Origin: G963717155 sp963717155
GTDB taxonomy: Bacteria > Actinomycetota > Thermoleophilia > Gaiellales > JALYLC01
Reading direction: 5' to 3'
Assembly (NCBI GenBank): GCA_963717155.1
Contig: OY970326.1
Coordinates: 2,666,001 to 2,730,000, forward strand
DNA length: 64,000 bases
In this document: one piece after another, positions 25,963-37,923 of the stretch
Layout of the letters: every line of letters starts with the position of its first letter
Numbering within the stretch: position 1 is the stretch's first letter
Notes under the pieces: generated by a model
The model's input: the letters and a program-made list of their open reading frames with translations, nothing else
Databases searched by the model: none
Told to the model about the DNA's origin: nothing
Program-made: the position numbers and the translations under genes

Positions 25963-28808
25963 CTAGTGCAGCGTGACCGTGAAGTTCGCGACCCGCGTGT
26001 TGGGAAGCGGCCGTGCATCTGCGTTCTCGGAGTTCTTGAGCTCCTGGAAGTCGGCGACCCTGATCCGGACGTGATGGCGTCCCGGGCCCAGATGACCGAG
26101 CTCGGCAGACACGCTCGAGCCATCGATGTGGATCCGTCTGGGCTCACGTCCACCGTCGATCGTCACGCCGAGCGATGCCGGATCGAACCCGCTCCCCGTA
26201 TCACGCACCGTGAAGCGCAGCACGGGCTGGCTCCCGTACAGCACGCTCGAGGCGACCTTCACGGTCGGCGGCGTCGCGTCGTTCGCCCACACGCGCAGCC
26301 GGTACGGCCCGGGGCGGGATCCCGGTCTCGTCTCGACGCTGATGTAGTAGCGACCCGCACGCGGCAGGAGCAGCCCCGACACGGGGACGCGACTGCCGTA
26401 GCGGTCGAGATAGGGGTTCTCGACCAGGTTCAGCGCAGTCTCGCCCGCGAGCCGGTTCTCGTCGCGCGCGAGCAGGATCTGCGGCACGACCGCGCCCGAG
26501 AGCACGCGGACACCGGCATTGCGAGAGCCGGGCGGCACCCGGAACGACAGGATCTGCTCGCGACCCGGGTAGCTGGAAGGCAACCCGAGCTGTCCCGGGC
26601 GATCGGGGAACGCGTAGCGCGAGGCGAGCAGCGTGCCCTTGCGGGTGTCGCCGGTGACGTCGCCGAGGCGCACGGTTCGCACGCGCGACTCGCCGAGCCT
26701 CGGGCGCTCCACGTAGCCCCACCAGCGGATCCGCACCGACTGGGTCCCACGGCTCAGGATCACGAACCCCTGACGGTTGCCGAGCCGCGCGCCGGCGGGC
26801 TCGAGCAGAGCGAGCAGGAGGGTCGCGGAGCCGCTCGGGGGCACGTCGATCGTCGGTGGAGCCGACAGCCCGGGGGCAGAGACCGTCCACACCCCGCCTC
26901 CGGTGCCCGCGTCGCGCAGCTCGACCGTCACCTTGTGGGACGACGGCGCCCGTACCAGACCGAAGTTCGCACTTGCATCGTTCGACAGGAGCGGCGTCGC
27001 GTCGGCGGCCGTGACGTCGATCAGGCCCGAGCCGACGACGAGCGGCATCGCCACGACGGTGCGTCCCGGATTGGCGTACGCCGGCCTGGCCGTCAGCTCG
27101 AGCGCGGAGCGGACGTCTGCCGGCGTCCAGTGCGGATGGCGCTGGAGCAGCAGCGCCGCCGCGCCTGCGACCGCCGGCGAGGCCATGCTGGTGCCGTCCC
27201 AGATCGCGTAGCCGCCCGGAATCGCCGACAGCACTCCCTCTCCCGGGGCGGCGACGTCGGGCTTGAGGCGGAGCGAGATCGGAGCGGGCCCCCGGGACGA
27301 GAACGACGTGGTGAGACCCCCGTTCCCCGAGCCGAGCGACTGCGTCACGTTGCCCACGGTCACCGGAAGCTGTCCACCGGCCTGCGCGACGAGCTGCTCG
27401 AGCTCGGCACCCATACGACGCGAGATGACGACGGCCGGCATTCCCTGCCCCGAGAGCGAGTCTGCGTCGGACGACTGCGGATCGCCCTGCGCCTTCGTCA
27501 CGAGCACGAGGCCGGCGGCGTCGGCCGCCTTGGCAGCCGTGGCGGCCCTGTTCGCGGTGCAGCGGCCGCCGAGGTGCACGAGCAGGAGGCTCCCCGCCGT
27601 CGCGCCGGGTCCGCAACCGGTCGCGGCCCGCAGGGGGAGTCCAGCCGACCAGGTGCTCGGGATGGCCACGGGGCCCGCGACCACCGCGAACGGCGGACCG
27701 ACTCGCCCGGTCACGACCAGGGGCAGCCCGAAGATCCGGTCGTTCGTGACCGCGGCGACCGTGATCGCGTCGGCGGCGCTGCCCGGCGACGAGACGGTGC
27801 CGAATCCGCCCTGGTCGCCCTCGTTGCCGGCAGCGACGACCGTCGGCACCCCCGCACGCGCGGCTCCCGCGATCGCGCGCTCCACGAGATCGTCGCCGGG
27901 CCCGGCCTCGGGCTCGCCGAGGGACAGGTTCAGCACGTCCATCCCGTCGCCAACGGCGCGGTCGATCGCGCGCGCGATCTCCGCGGCGTTGCCGTCGAGC
28001 CCGAACGTGGGCGTTGGCGTGGTCAGCACGCGGTAGCTGCCGAGGTAGGCGTCGGGAGCGACACCCGAGAGGTTGGGTACGCGGACACCGTCGACCATCG
28101 CCGTGATCCCCGAGTTACCCGCCGCGATGCCTGCGACGTGGGTGCCATGCTCGGATCCGACCGGATCGAAGGCCGTGTGGGCGCGCGGACCGCTGTCGGG
28201 CGGTGCGAATGCGCGGGCGACGATCACCTTGCCGTTGACGCCGTTCTTCAACCCCTTCGGGAAGCCCGGGGGATAGCTGTAGCCGGCGCCCGAGAAGGAC
28301 GGCCGTGAGATGTCGATGCCGTCGTCGATGATCCCGATGCGCATCCCCTGCCCGCGGATGCCGTCGGGGAACGCCGGTGCAGGACTCCACAGCGGCGTCG
28401 CGTTGACGACCGTCGGCACGCGATCCGTCTCCACGTGGAACGAGGCCGACCGGTACACCTGCTCGACGTCGCGCACCCGGGCGAGGCGCTGCAGGCTGCC
28501 GGCCGGGGCGTATACGACGAGCGCGTCGAGCGTGTAGCGGAGGCGGGCCGTCACGACGACGCCCGGGACGGCCCTGCGGAGCGCGCGACCGACCGTGCGC
28601 TGCTCGGCCGCGATGCTCGCCAGCGCACTGCGCATCGCAGGCCGCTCGGTGCTCAGGCGGCCATCGGGTCCGCGCAGCGCGCTGAGCGGCGCGCGAGCGC
28701 TGACGGCGCCGCCGCGCAGCTGAACGACCACCTCGCTGGCGGCATGGGCCGGAGTGCTCGTCGTCGCAATCGCCGCCGCGGCGAGGACTGCCAGGATCAG
28801 CCGGCGCC

Positions 28809-28812
<4 letters not shown>
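25963..28812 (-). CDS. Secreted subtilisin-like (S8) protease 2
   Basis: A 949-residue intact paralogue of the subtilase at 20944-23887. GTG start, signal peptide (LILAVLAAAAIATTSTPAHA), prodomain, then the catalytic triad: Asp in GIIDDGID, His in SEHGTHVAGI, Ser in WDGTSMASPAVAGAAAL. A protease-associated insert separates His and Ser (residues about 385-530, with QGMPAVVISRRMGAEL). C-terminal beta-sandwich regions share ARDENRLAGET and GPGRHHVRIRVADF with the paralogue. The start codon overlaps the stop of the biotin carboxylase gene (GTGA), an unexpected coupling of a secreted protease to a cytoplasmic carboxylase subunit. Confidence 0.88.
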
Positions 28813-30545
<1,733 letters not shown>

Positions 30546-30548
30546 GGC

Positions 30549-30971
30549 CTATTCGGAGGTGGGCTCGTCGCCCGCGGGCAGCTGCGCCTGCATCTGCACG
30601 AAGTCGACGCGGAGGCCGCCGGGGGCGAACGTTCGAACGAGCCGGCCGAACGCCGCATCTGCCGGGCCCTCGCTGCACGACGCGTCGAGCCGCAGGCCCG
30701 CGAGCCGGGCGGCGCGCCACGCCGCATCGGCATCCGAGACGCCGAGCCGGAGGCCGGCGACCGTGTCGCTGCCCACGCTCGTTGCGAGTGCTCGTGACTC
30801 CTCGTGCGTCACGAGCTCGAGTCGCACGTCATCGGCGGGGATGCGAAAAACGATGCCGTACTCGGCGACGCCGTCGCCGAAGCGCTCGAGCGTCTGCCAC
30901 CCGAGGCGGTTGAAGGCAGCCTCTGCGCCGTTGAGGTCGCGCGGGTACACGACGATGTCGAGTCGGGACAT
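30549..30971 (-). CDS. Divergent VOC (glyoxalase-fold) protein
   Basis: A 140-residue protein that appears to hold two glyoxalase-like beta-alpha-beta modules (RLDIVVYPRDLNGAEAAFNRLGWQ and TVAGLRLGVSDADAAWRAARLAG, each a short core). The usual metal-binding His near the N-terminus is absent. Because methylmalonyl-CoA epimerase is also a VOC protein and carboxylase genes lie next door, an epimerase role is tempting, but the missing metal ligands argue against it. The ATG at 30971 lies 8 nt after a TAAGGT -10 box. Confidence 0.5.
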   Translation of the reverse strand: MSRLDIVVYPRDLNGAEAAFNRLGWQTLERFGDGVAEYGIVFRIPADDVRLELVTHEESRALATSVGSDTVAGLRLGVSDADAAWRAARLAGLRLDASCSEGPADAAFGRLVRTFAPGGLRVDFVQMQAQLPAGDEPTSE

Positions 30972-30979
30972 GGTGGCGA

Positions 30980-30985
30980 ACCTTA
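30980..30985 (-). promoter_or_regulatory. -10 box (TAAGGT) for the VOC-accA-protease run
   Basis: On the minus strand TAAGGT ends 8 nt before the ATG at 30971, with no ribosome binding site between. Confidence 0.4.
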
Positions 30986-32317
30986 TCCTGACCCCGTCGG
31001 GAGGCGAGCACCGAGCGCACGCGCAACCGTCCGCGCCTTCAGGAGGCTCTCGTCATATTCGGCGCGAGCCTCCGAGTCGGCGACGATCGCGCCGCCGACA
31101 TGCAGGTGCGCACGGCCGTCGGCGACGACCGCGGTCCGGATCACCACCGCAAGATCGCACGCGCCGTCGGGCGCGAGCCAGCCGAACGCACCGGCATACG
31201 GCCCACGGCGCACCGGCTCGAGCTGCTCGATCACCTGCATCGCGCGTACCTTCGGGCAACCTGTCATCGATCCGGGCGGAAAGGCCGCCTCGACCGCGTC
31301 CAGTGCGTCCAGCCCCGGGCGGAGGCGGCCTTCGACGGTCGAGACCATCTGGTGCACCGTCGGATGCGACTCGACCGCGCAGAGCTGCGAGACACGAACG
31401 CTTCCGGGTGTGCAGACCCGGCTGAGGTCGTTGCGCGCGAGGTCGACGATCATCGTGTTCTCGGCGCGATCCTTCGGGCTCACGGCGAGCGCGGCCGCGA
31501 GCGCGCTGTCCACGGCGGCGTCATCCGAGCGCGGAGCGGTTCCCTTGATCGGGCGGGTCTCGATGGCGCCGTCGGGATCGGCACGCAGGAACGTCTCCGG
31601 ACTGGCCCCGACGAGCTCGAACGACCCGCCGTCGAGGTACAGGTTGTACGGGACGGGCGCGGTCCTCCGCAGCTCCGCGTAGAGCTCGACGGCCGAGCTG
31701 CAGCGCCCCGAGAGACGGTGCGTGAGGTTCGCCTGGTACACGTCCCCGCGGTCGATGTGCTCGAGCACGCGCTGCGCGAGCGGGCGGTAGCCGGCGTATG
31801 ACGTGACGTCCAGGACACCGGACCCGGCCGTGACGGCCGCGACCGGGCGCGCCGACGCGTACAGCGCCGCGAGGCGTCGGATGCCGGCGGCGCTCGGCGC
31901 GAGCGCGAACACGATCCCGCGCTGGTGGTCGAACGCGAGCAGCTCGTCGACGAGATGGAGGCGAAGCACCGGAAGCGCCAGGTCGTCCCGGGCGATCACG
32001 GGCAGATCCTCGAGCCCGCGCGCGAGGTCGTAGCCGAACGATCCAGCGATGCCTCCCCAGAACGGCGGGGCATCCGCGGGACGCTCCGACGCGGCCCGCT
32101 CGAGCAGTGCGCGAGCTGCGGCGAAGGCGCCGGCGGGATCGCGGCGCTCCAGGACGGCGCGGGGTCGTGGAACGAGGTACGACCAACCCGACGCCGTCCC
32201 GTCCTCGAGCAGGAACGCTCCCCGGCCGCGCGCGACGCGCAGCACGTCGGTCGGCGCGGCAGCGCCGGCGAGCTCCTCGGTGAGGACGCGAGATCTGGAG
32301 CGGACGGCGACCGCCAT
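30983..32317 (-). CDS. pabB: Aminodeoxychorismate synthase component I
   Basis: About 444 residues. It converts chorismate and ammonia to 4-amino-4-deoxychorismate in folate synthesis. The chorismate-binding core is clear: DVYQANLTHR, ASPETFLRAD, the catalytic ETRPIKGTAPR, NTMIVDLARNDL, HQMVSTVEGRL and PPGSMTGCPKVRAM. PabB is preferred over anthranilate synthase (TrpE) because of the PIKGT motif and the adjacent pabC. The ATG at 32317 lies 6 nt after TACGCT; upstream in-frame codons fall in pabC. Confidence 0.88.
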   Translation of the reverse strand: MAVAVRSRSRVLTEELAGAAAPTDVLRVARGRGAFLLEDGTASGWSYLVPRPRAVLERRDPAGAFAAARALLERAASERPADAPPFWGGIAGSFGYDLARGLEDLPVIARDDLALPVLRLHLVDELLAFDHQRGIVFALAPSAAGIRRLAALYASARPVAAVTAGSGVLDVTSYAGYRPLAQRVLEHIDRGDVYQANLTHRLSGRCSSAVELYAELRRTAPVPYNLYLDGGSFELVGASPETFLRADPDGAIETRPIKGTAPRSDDAAVDSALAAALAVSPKDRAENTMIVDLARNDLSRVCTPGSVRVSQLCAVESHPTVHQMVSTVEGRLRPGLDALDAVEAAFPPGSMTGCPKVRAMQVIEQLEPVRRGPYAGAFGWLAPDGACDLAVVIRTAVVADGRAHLHVGGAIVADSEARAEYDESLLKARTVARALGARLPTGSG

Positions 32318-32321
32318 CGGG

Positions 32322-33077
32322 TCAGCGTAGTGGCAGAGGCAGAGACGTCGCGCTCTCCGCGCGATCGAGCGCCTCGCGGAGCGCCAGGAGGAGATCCCGC
32401 GCAGGCTGTTCGAGCAGCACGCCGTCGAGCGAGGAGGCGGGCACGACGCCGAGCGTCGAGGTGAGCAGCACCCCACTTGCGTCGTGGAGCTCGCCTGTCT
32501 CGAGCGGCCGCTCCTCGACTCCGACGCCGAGCTCCGCCAGCAGCTCGAGGCAGAGCGCGCGCGTGATGCCGGGCAGCAACCCGTCGATCGGAGGCGTCAC
32601 CGCACCCTCGTCGATCAGCACGATCACGTTCGCGTTGGTCGCCTCGCCGACGAGCAGCGTCGCCTCCTCGACGAGCAGCGCATCGTCGGCACCACGTGCG
32701 CCCGCAAGCGCGCGGCCGCGTACGCCGTGGAAGTGGCTCGTCAGCTTGTGCTCGCGCAACCGGTAGCCCCGGGCGTACCAGCCGGGGAGTGACACGAGCC
32801 GCACCTGCGGGAGCGCCGCCCCCGCGGCGCGCCTCACGCCATCGAGGACGGGCCTCCCACCGTCGTCGTGCAGGGTCACGCGCACGATCTCGCCCTCGCC
32901 CGTCGCCGCGGCGATCGCACGCACGAACGCGTCCTCGTCCGGCACGGGCAGGCCGAGCGCCTGTGTCGACGCCCGCAGTCGCGCGAGATGACGCCGCCCA
33001 GCAATGACGCCGCCCGGCGTCAGGCGGACGGATTCGAACAGGCCGCCGCCGAGCAGCCGATCATTCGCGATCGTCAT
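32322..33077 (-). CDS. pabC: Aminodeoxychorismate lyase (class IV PLP)
   Basis: A 251-residue class IV aminotransferase-fold enzyme; with pabB adjacent it most likely splits aminodeoxychorismate to 4-aminobenzoate and pyruvate. The PLP Lys lies in REHKLTSHF, and Glu in EEATLLVGEATNANVIV; TSTLGVVPAS forms the phosphate-binding end. A branched-chain or D-amino acid transaminase is the alternative, less likely here. The ATG at 33077 lies inside the end of accE (17-bp overlap), so the run pccB-accE-pabC is translationally linked. Confidence 0.83.
   Translation of the reverse strand: MTIANDRLLGGGLFESVRLTPGGVIAGRRHLARLRASTQALGLPVPDEDAFVRAIAAATGEGEIVRVTLHDDGGRPVLDGVRRAAGAALPQVRLVSLPGWYARGYRLREHKLTSHFHGVRGRALAGARGADDALLVEEATLLVGEATNANVIVLIDEGAVTPPIDGLLPGITRALCLELLAELGVGVEERPLETGELHDASGVLLTSTLGVVPASSLDGVLLEQPARDLLLALREALDRAESATSLPLPLR
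32324..32329 (-). promoter_or_regulatory. -10 box (TACGCT), leaderless pabB start
   Basis: TACGCT on the minus strand ends 6 nt before the pabB ATG at 32317. It overlaps the last codons of pabC, giving pabB an internal promoter. Confidence 0.4.
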
Positions 33078-33201
33078 CGACGACCTCCAGACGCGCGGCT
33101 CTCGCCCACGGCGTCTCTGCGTCCGTGAGGCGTTCAAGCGCGGCGATGATCGCCGCGCGCTCGGCCGCGCCGGGCTCCGGCTCGATCTCGTATACGTTCA
33201 C
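33061..33201 (-). CDS. accE: Acyl-CoA carboxylase epsilon subunit
   Basis: A 46-residue protein (GTG start) with the typical content of actinobacterial carboxylase epsilon chains: an acidic start (VNVYEIEPEPG), a short helix (AERAAIIAALERL) and a late Trp motif (TPWARAARLE). Epsilon subunits bridge and activate alpha and beta chains. The GTG overlaps the pccB stop (GTGA), and pabC begins inside its end. It is too short to be called by many gene finders. Confidence 0.8.
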   Translation of the reverse strand: MNVYEIEPEPGAAERAAIIAALERLTDAETPWARAARLEVVDDDRE

Positions 33202-34784
33202 AGCGGGATGTTGCCGTGCCGGCGCTTCGGACGCTCCACCCGCTTGGTGCGAGCGACCGCGAGCGCCTCGCAGAGCATCCGCCGGGTCTCGGACGGCAGG
33301 ATCACGTCGTCGACGTAGCCCCGCTCGGCAGCCGTGTAGGGGTTCGCGAACTGCTCCTTGTAGTCGTCGATCAACTCGACGCGCCGGGCCTCGGGATCCT
33401 CGGCCTCGGCGAGCTCCTTGCGGAAGACGATGTTGACGGCGCCCTCGGGCCCCATCACCGCGACCTCGGCGGTCGGCCAGGCGAAGTTGAAGTCGGCGCG
33501 GATGTGCTTCGAGCTCATCACGTCGTAGGCGCCGCCGTAGGCCTTCCGCGTGATCACTGCAAGCTTGGGCACGGTCGCCTCGCAGTAGGCGTACAGCAGC
33601 TTCGCGCCGTGGCGGATGATCCCGCCCCACTCCTGTGACGTGCCCGGCAGGAACCCGGGCACGTCGACGAACGTCACGAGCGGGATGCCGAAGGCGTCGC
33701 ACGTGCGCACGAAGCGCGCGGCCTTGACCGACGAGTCGATGTCGAGCACGCCCGCGAGCACGCTCGGCTGGTTGCCGACGACGCCGACGGCCTGGCCGTC
33801 GAGCCGGGCGAAGCCGCACACGATGTTGCGGGCCCAGTCCTCGTGGATCTCGAGGAACTCGCCCTCGTCGACGATGCGGCGGATCACCGAGGTCATGTCG
33901 TACGGCTGCGACGGGGAGTCGGGAATGATCGAGTCGAGCTCGGGATCGCCGCGATCGACGGGGTCGGACGTCGGCACGCGCGGGACGGGGTCGAGGTTGT
34001 TCTGCGGTAGGAACGACAGCAGGTAGCGCGCGTCGTCGATCAGGGCCTGCTCGTCGTCCGCGACCATGTGCGCGACACCCGAACGCTGCGCGTGGGTATC
34101 GGCCCCGCCGAGGTCCTCGAAGCTGACCTCCTCGCCGGTGACGGTGCGCACGACCTCGGGCCCGGTGATGAACATGTGGGCGCTGAGGCGCGTCATCAGC
34201 ACGAAATCGGTCATCGCGGGCGAGTACACGGCGCCGCCCGCGCACGGGCCCATCACCAGCGACAGCTGCGGGATCACGCCCGACGCCTGCACGTTCCGCC
34301 AGAAGATCTCGGCGTACCCGCCCAGCGAGACGACGCCCTCCTGGATGCGCGCCCCGCCCGAGTCGTTGATCCCGACGAGCGGGCACCCGAACCGGACAGC
34401 GAGGTCCATGACCTTGCAGATCTTCTCGGCGAACGCCTCGCCCAGCGACCCGCCGAAGACCGTGAAGTCCTGCGAGAACACGAAGACCCGACGACCGTGC
34501 ACCAGACCGTGCCCGGTGACCACCCCGTCGCCGTAGGGGCGTCGGCTCAACATGTCGAAGTTCGGGTTCCGGTGGCGGACGAAGGCATCGAGCTCGACGA
34601 ACGTCCCGGGGTCGAGGAGCGCCTCGACCCGCTCGCGGGCCAGCCCCTTCCCGCGCTCGTGCTGGCGCGCGACCGCGCGTGCGTCACCTGCGTGGCGCGC
34701 CTCGTCGCGAAGCCGCTCGAGGCGTGCGAGCTTGCCCGCGGTCGAGTGCGGATCCGGCGTGGCAGGCGGCTCGCTGACGCTCAT
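33198..34784 (-). CDS. pccB: Propionyl-CoA carboxylase beta chain (carboxyltransferase)
   Basis: A 528-residue carboxyltransferase with crotonase-like N and C halves; it moves CO2 from biotin to acyl-CoA. Landmarks: GINDSGGARIQEGV (acyl-CoA oxyanion hole), GPCAGGAVYSPA, FVDVPGFLPGTSQE and RKAYGGAYDVMSSK. The Asp in GGAYDVM is the residue linked to propionyl-CoA preference in Streptomyces PccB, so propionyl-CoA carboxylase is favoured. The methylmalonyl-CoA mutase gene at 39600 supports this. The ATG at 34784 lies 6 nt after TACCCT. Confidence 0.92.
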   Translation of the reverse strand: MSVSEPPATPDPHSTAGKLARLERLRDEARHAGDARAVARQHERGKGLARERVEALLDPGTFVELDAFVRHRNPNFDMLSRRPYGDGVVTGHGLVHGRRVFVFSQDFTVFGGSLGEAFAEKICKVMDLAVRFGCPLVGINDSGGARIQEGVVSLGGYAEIFWRNVQASGVIPQLSLVMGPCAGGAVYSPAMTDFVLMTRLSAHMFITGPEVVRTVTGEEVSFEDLGGADTHAQRSGVAHMVADDEQALIDDARYLLSFLPQNNLDPVPRVPTSDPVDRGDPELDSIIPDSPSQPYDMTSVIRRIVDEGEFLEIHEDWARNIVCGFARLDGQAVGVVGNQPSVLAGVLDIDSSVKAARFVRTCDAFGIPLVTFVDVPGFLPGTSQEWGGIIRHGAKLLYAYCEATVPKLAVITRKAYGGAYDVMSSKHIRADFNFAWPTAEVAVMGPEGAVNIVFRKELAEAEDPEARRVELIDDYKEQFANPYTAAERGYVDDVILPSETRRMLCEALAVARTKRVERPKRRHGNIPL

Positions 34785-34790
34785 CGCACA

Positions 34791-34796
34791 AGGGTA
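34791..34796 (-). promoter_or_regulatory. -10 box (TACCCT), leaderless pccB start
   Basis: TACCCT on the minus strand ends 6 nt before the pccB ATG at 34784. Confidence 0.42.
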
Positions 34797-34830
34797 ACTA
34801 CGGGCACGGCGTTTGCGAGACTTGCCCGCG

Positions 34831-35325
34831 ATGGACGGCAGAGACCAGCTGGACGCGTTGGCGCGTGTGCTGCGGCTGCTCGGGGACTCCGCGATCGAGT
34901 CGTGGCTGTTCGGCGGCTGGGCGGTCGACTTCCATCTCGGAGCCGTGACGCGCGCCCACGCCGATCTCGACCTGGCGGTCTGGGCGAGTGACCTCGAGCG
35001 GATCGCCGCCCTGCTCCTCGGCGATGGCTGGTCTCACGCCCCCGAGGAAGGCGAGGACGGCTACACGGGGTACGAGCGCCAGGGGGTGCGGTTGGAGCTC
35101 GCCTTCCTGGCCCGGCTCGAGGACGGCCGAGTCTGCACGCCGCTACGCGACGGGTTCGCGTCGTGGCCTGCCGATGCGTTCGGCGATGAGATCGGCGAGC
35201 TGTCAGGGGTTCGCGCTCGGGTGATCGGCCTGCGCGCGTTGCGGGAAGAGAAGGCGGCCCACCACGATGACCCCGTGGTCGCCGCGAAGGACCGCGCGGA
35301 CCTGGCGGCCCTGCAGCGCAGCTAG
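34831..35325 (+). CDS. Aminoglycoside/lincosamide-type nucleotidyltransferase-like protein
   Basis: A 164-residue member of the small nucleotidyltransferase group that includes ANT(2'') and Lnu-type enzymes. The core motif is FGGWAVDFHLGAVTRAHADLDLAV: GGWA plus the paired Asp in DLDLAV that bind metal and nucleotide. A late RALREEKAAHHDDP and KDRADLAAL stretch also fits. Such proteins may adenylylate antibiotics, but chromosomal homologues often have unknown substrates, so resistance should not be assumed. The ATG at 34831 is preferred to a TTG at 34813. Confidence 0.7.
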   Translation: MDGRDQLDALARVLRLLGDSAIESWLFGGWAVDFHLGAVTRAHADLDLAVWASDLERIAALLLGDGWSHAPEEGEDGYTGYERQGVRLELAFLARLEDGRVCTPLRDGFASWPADAFGDEIGELSGVRARVIGLRALREEKAAHHDDPVVAAKDRADLAALQRS

Positions 35326-35328
35326 CGA

Positions 35329-37701
35329 TCACTGGCGCGCTGTGGCGATCCTGGCGACCTCGGCCGGGTCGATGAGGTGCGAGTGGTCGTCGTCGCCGAC
35401 GTCGATCTGCACGACGTCGATGCGTCCGTTGAACCTGCTCGCCCCGGCGTAGTCCGGCGCTGACCGGCATCCCGTAGTCGTCGCCGATGTCGGTGGTCTC
35501 GTCGGCGGAGAAGATCAGTGGCTGGGTCAGGTCGACGCGTCCGGTGCCGACGCTGCGCCCGTCGTAGTAGAGGGTGACGTCGCCGCCCTTGGCGAGGCCG
35601 CCGCCGTCGTAGGCGAACTCGGCGCGGACCTGGTGCTTGCCCGGCGGGCAGTGGCTCGGTCGGCTTCGGTCGACGAACTCCTGCATGCCCGAGGAGGTTG
35701 TAGACGAACTTCGCCCGGCCCGTCCTTGAGGTAGAGCGCCCAGCCGCCGAAGCGGCCGCCCTGCGCGATGAGCACGCCCTGTGCGGGCCGTCTGCTGGCG
35801 TCTCGAGCGCCGCGGTGACGCGAGAACGAGCGGTTCTTGATGTCGATGACGCTGTTCTCGCTCAGCCGCTTCATCCCCGGGAACAGCACCTGGGTCGTTC
35901 CCGGTGATCAGCTGCGGACGGCCGGCGATCGTCGGCGTTGAGGCGTTCGAAGCGGCGGTCGTCGATCGGAAGCACGTTGTACTTGACGGCCTCGATCAGC
36001 CACAGCCGCTGCAGCGCCGCGAGCCGGTCGGGGTCGCTCCGCCGCGAGGTCACGCGCCTGCGTCCAGTCGTTGTCCGTCGTACAGCTCCCAGACGTCGTC
36101 GTCGAGCGCGCGGCAGCTCTTCGGTCGGCAGCCACGGGCGTGCTGTGCCGCGTGACGGCGCTCCACCCCTTGAAGTAGATGCCGCGGTTGCCGGCCATCT
36201 CGAAGTACTGCAGGTCGTGGCGCTCGGGCGCGTCGGCCTCGTCGAAGCTGTAGACCATGCTGGTGCCCTCGATCGGCGCCTGCTGCACGCCGTTGACGAA
36301 CGTCGGGCTCGGGCAGGCCCGCTGCCTCGAGGATCGTCGGTGCCACGTCGATCACGTGGCTGAACTGCGATCGCGGATCTCGCCCTTGCTGGTGAAGCCG
36401 GCCGGCCAGTGCACGATCGTGCCGTTGCGGGTGCCGCCCCAGTGCGACGCGACCTGCTTCGTCCACTGGTACGGCGTGCACATCGCCCGCGCCCACCCGA
36501 CCGCGTAGTGGTTGTAGGCGTCCGTGGTTCCGAGCTTGTCCTTGACCGACGCCATGAACTCGGGCGTCTCGATCGCGGCGAGGCCGTTGAAGTTGGCCAT
36601 CTCGTTGAAGGCGCCGTTGATCGTGCCCTCGGCGGAGGCGCCGTTGTCGCCGATGATGTAGTAGACGAGCGTGTTCTCGAGCGCGCCGATCTCCTCGATC
36701 GCGTCGATGAGACGGCCGACGTGGAAGTCGGTGTGCTCGAGGAACCCCGCGTACACCTCCATCTGCCGCTCCAGCACCGGCTTCAGCGCGTCGTCCATGT
36801 CGTCCCACGCCGGGAATCGCGTCTGGCCGTGCGGTGAGCTCCGCGTCGGCGGGACACCACCCCGCGCTGCTTCTGTCGCTCGAAGATCGACTCGCGCTAT
36901 GCGTCCCAGCCGTCGGCGAACTGTCCGGCGTACTTGTCGGCCCACTCGAGCGGGACGTGGTGGGGGGCGTGGGTGGCGCCGGGCGCGAAGTACATGAAGA
37001 ACGGCTTGTCCGGCGCGAGCGCCTTCTGCGTCCTGACCCAGTCGATCGCGCGGTCGGCGAGGTCCTCGGTGAGGTGGTAGCCCTCCTCGGGCGTCTTCTC
37101 CGGCTCGACCGGGACGATGCCGTCGTAGAGCGCGGGGTAGTACTGGTTGTTCTCGCCGCCGATGAACCCGTAGAAGTCTCGAACCCGCCGCCGCCCGAGG
37201 GCCACGCGTCGAACGGGCCGACCGGCGAGGTCTGCCACGGCGGCACCTCGTGGCACTTGCCGAACTGCGCCGTCGAGTACCCGTTGAGCTTCAGCGTCGT
37301 CGCCAGCGCAGCCTTCGTGTTCGGACGCACCCCGCTCGAGCCCGGCGCCGAGGTCGCGGTCTCGGTGATCATGCCCATCCCGACCGAGTGATGGTTGCGT
37401 CCGCTGAGCAGCGCGGCGCGGGTCGGCGCACACAGCGCGGTCGTGTGGAAGCGGTTGTAGGTGAGCCCGGCTCGCTGCAGCCGCTCGGCCGTCGGCATGT
37501 TGACCGGACCGCCGAACGGCGCTCGACGGCCCCGAACCCCACATCGTCGAGCAGGACGACGAGGACATTCGGTGCACCCTCGGGCGGCAGCAGCGGCTCG
37601 ATCGGCGGGAACGACGTGTCCGGGTCCTTCGCGTCGTACGTGAGAAGGCCGACGTGCGGCTGGTCGGGGATCGGAAGAACCGCTCGCTGCATGTCGGCCA
37701 T
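35329..37701 (-). pseudogene. Arylsulfatase (broken by many frameshifts)
   Basis: Fragments in all three minus frames align in order to one arylsulfatase of about 780 residues. Start MADMQRAVLP; metal site NVLVVLLDDVGFG; the sulfatase signature LCAPTRAALLSG with the Cys that becomes formylglycine; then GYSTAQFGKCHEVPPW, FGFIGGENNQYY-like, YYIIGDNGASAEGT, GGTRNGTIVHWP and a C-terminal beta domain (RVDLTQPLIFSADETTDIGDDYG; FNGRIDVVQIDVG) ending at TGA 35329-35331. Changes include +1 insertions near 36311, 36818 and 36853, a net -1 near 37178 and 37530, and an in-frame TAG at 36897-36899. At least ten indels fall in 2.4 kb, while the codons between stay conserved, which looks more like local sequence error than old decay. 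Confidence 0.8.
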
Positions 37702-37923
37702 CGCCAGCTACTCCTAGTCAAGTCAGGTCGCTCCCTCAGCGACCCGATCGCGGTCTGACCGTACCCACCCGAGCCGCCGCTCGGCATCACACGGACGAGG
37801 TGAACGCTGGGGACCGAATCGTCGGTCGGGGTGCCGACGGCGCCGGGATCACCTTTCCCGGGCGATGTCCAGGGCCGGGTGGCGCGCTAGCTTCGAAACG
37901 GATGCGAGGCGAAGGAGAGCTCG

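Noticed and set aside
30549..30971. Methylmalonyl-CoA epimerase
   Set aside because: VOC fold and context fit, but the N-terminal metal-binding His and other expected ligands are missing.
34831..35325. Antibiotic-resistance gene call for the nucleotidyltransferase
   Set aside because: Only the shared catalytic core is visible; there is no mobile element beside it and the fold has many non-resistance members.
36897..36899. In-frame TAG in the arylsulfatase as a recoded stop
   Set aside because: selAB implies UGA recoding, not UAG, and the gene also carries many indels; an error or nonsense mutation is simpler.
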